A stretch of DNA of 64,000 nt, from positions 103,997,587 to 104,061,586 of the forward strand of contig CM067322.1 in the NCBI GenBank assembly GCA_034231615.1. Direction: 5' to 3'. The position numbers and the translations under genes were made by a program. This DNA comes from Meghimatium bilineatum. Taxonomy: Eukaryota > Mollusca > Gastropoda > Stylommatophora > Philomycidae. Each line of letters opens with the position of its first letter. Positions within the stretch are counted from its first letter, which is position 1. The notes under the pieces are model-generated. The model ran no database searches. It worked only from the letters and a program-made list of their open reading frames with translations, and was not told the DNA's origin. This document shows, piece after piece, positions 63,137 to 64,000 of the stretch.

Positions 63137-64000
63137 ATGCCACGCACAAAACACAATGGAAACATGTCTACATCTATAAATAGTTATGGTGCCTGCCCTG
63201 TGGCGGACGTTCAGGCAGGGACGGTGCCGGGCCCTATACCTCGAAAGGGCCCAACCTCAGTTACTGGAAGTCCTTCTCAATTGCCCCGAGGAGCCAGGAG
63301 GCAAGGGAATAGAGCTACTGGCCAAACAAACAAACGACCAATAAAAATAATGCACTGGAATGCTGAGGGTGTCAACAGTAAAAGAGATGGATACAGCAAA
63401 AAATTGGAACATGAAAATGTCCTCAGTGAAGAACAAGTTAACATATGCTGTATCCAAGAAACACACCTCAGCAGCGACATAGCCTTCAAAATCAGAGGCT
63501 ACCAGTGCTACCGATCTGACCGAAAGGACAGGCGAAAGGGTGGAATTCTGACACTTGTTAAAAACAATATCAGCGCATGTCAGCTGGAAGTATATATGGA
63601 AGGGGCAGAATACCAGATGCTCCACCTAAAAACAGACAGTGCAGAATTCCATCTCCTGAACTACTACTGCCCAAATGATAAACCATTGGCACTAGACACA
63701 ATTCCAGACAAAGAGAGACTTATGGTGTGTGGTGACTTCAACAGCCACTCTCAGAGCTGGGGCTACGATCACATCGACAAGAGAGGTGAGGAACTTGAGA
63801 GCTGGCAGGATGAAAATAATCTCATCCTTATTAACCAGCCAGCAGACTCGCCAACCTTCTACTCGAGAGCATGGCACACCACCTCTACACCAGACCTAGC
63901 ATTCCACTCACCAGGCTTGGAATGGAACATCACACGTGTTGTTGGAAAGCAGCTTGGAGGTAGTGACCACAGACCAGTATTTCTGGAAATCCACAATGAA
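63137..64000 (+). CDS. AP-type endonuclease domain of a non-LTR retrotransposon, intact to the window edge
   Basis: An ATG-started frame of 288 codons runs uninterrupted to the last base. Residues 1-69 are basic and Pro/Gly-rich. The exonuclease-endonuclease-phosphatase fold follows: IMHWNAEGVNSK (71-82, metal-binding Asn75), IQETH (106-110, catalytic Glu108), GDFNSHSQSWG (199-209), TPDLAF (251-256) and GSDHRP (275-280, catalytic Asp-His pair). All signature residues are present, unlike every other retroelement copy here. The enzyme nicks target DNA to prime reverse transcription; RT and RNase H should follow to the right. A jockey/I-type assignment fits the element at 34990-37664 but needs the RT to confirm. 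The upstream ATG choice is the first in frame after the leader. Confidence 0.9.
   Translation, partial: MPRTKHNGNMSTSINSYGACPVADVQAGTVPGPIPRKGPTSVTGSPSQLPRGARRQGNRATGQTNKRPIKIMHWNAEGVNSKRDGYSKKLEHENVLSEEQVNICCIQETHLSSDIAFKIRGYQCYRSDRKDRRKGGILTLVKNNISACQLEVYMEGAEYQMLHLKTDSAEFHLLNYYCPNDKPLALDTIPDKERLMVCGDFNSHSQSWGYDHIDKRGEELESWQDENNLILINQPADSPTFYSRAWHTTSTPDLAFHSPGLEWNITRVVGKQLGGSDHRPVFLEIHNE

Overview
The window looks like nuclear DNA of an invertebrate animal, most likely a marine lophotrochozoan such as a mollusc. This rests on short GT-AG exons in long introns, many decayed non-LTR retrotransposon tails, a Penelope-type GIY-YIG fragment, piggyBac-like TTAA insertions and an extreme load of minisatellites. 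There are no operons, rRNA genes, bacterial-style genes or CRISPR. No species can be named from the sequence alone.

The only host gene I can support runs on the minus strand across nearly the whole window. It starts at an ATG at 52279 and continues beyond the left edge. I placed 18 short exons (46-167 bp) by open frame, splice sites and intron phase; phases agree across all neighbouring pairs except one gap (between 8203 and 409), where an exon is missing or only weakly proposed at 4264-4367. The product starts with a signal peptide. Exons 1-6 resemble the secreted chitin-binding-4/LPMO-like (SCE4755-like) fold, and later exons contain stretches resembling CHRD (chordin-type) beta repeats. 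Function is inferred only.

Adding up array lengths, about 30 kb of the 64 kb is tandem repeat: more than 35 arrays with units of 14-84 bp. The largest (13537-25185, 35/40-bp hairpin unit, about 300 copies, with a roughly 4.0-kb block present twice) lies in one intron. Several arrays begin at, or just inside, the 5' end of an intron and have copied the splice-donor sequence itself into every unit (8.2, 12.9, 30.9 and 45.5 kb). This repeated-donor architecture is the most unusual thing in the window.

Mobile DNA fills the remaining intron space. At 35.0-37.7 kb there is a decayed I/jockey-type RT-RNase H element split by a 569-bp insertion with a 14-bp target duplication. Three TTAA-flanked insertions (one with a fourth nested inside) sit in a 29-bp satellite whose every unit supplies TTAA. 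A Penelope GIY-YIG end lies at 32.7 kb, a dispersed SINE-like family has about six copies, and about ten RT C-terminal tails occur on both strands. Upstream of the gene start (52.3-64 kb) no host gene is recognised. That part holds RT remnants and small arrays and, at the right edge, an apparently intact ORF with an AP-type endonuclease domain (63137 to the window end), preceded by 78-bp tandem units that may be part of its 5' region.
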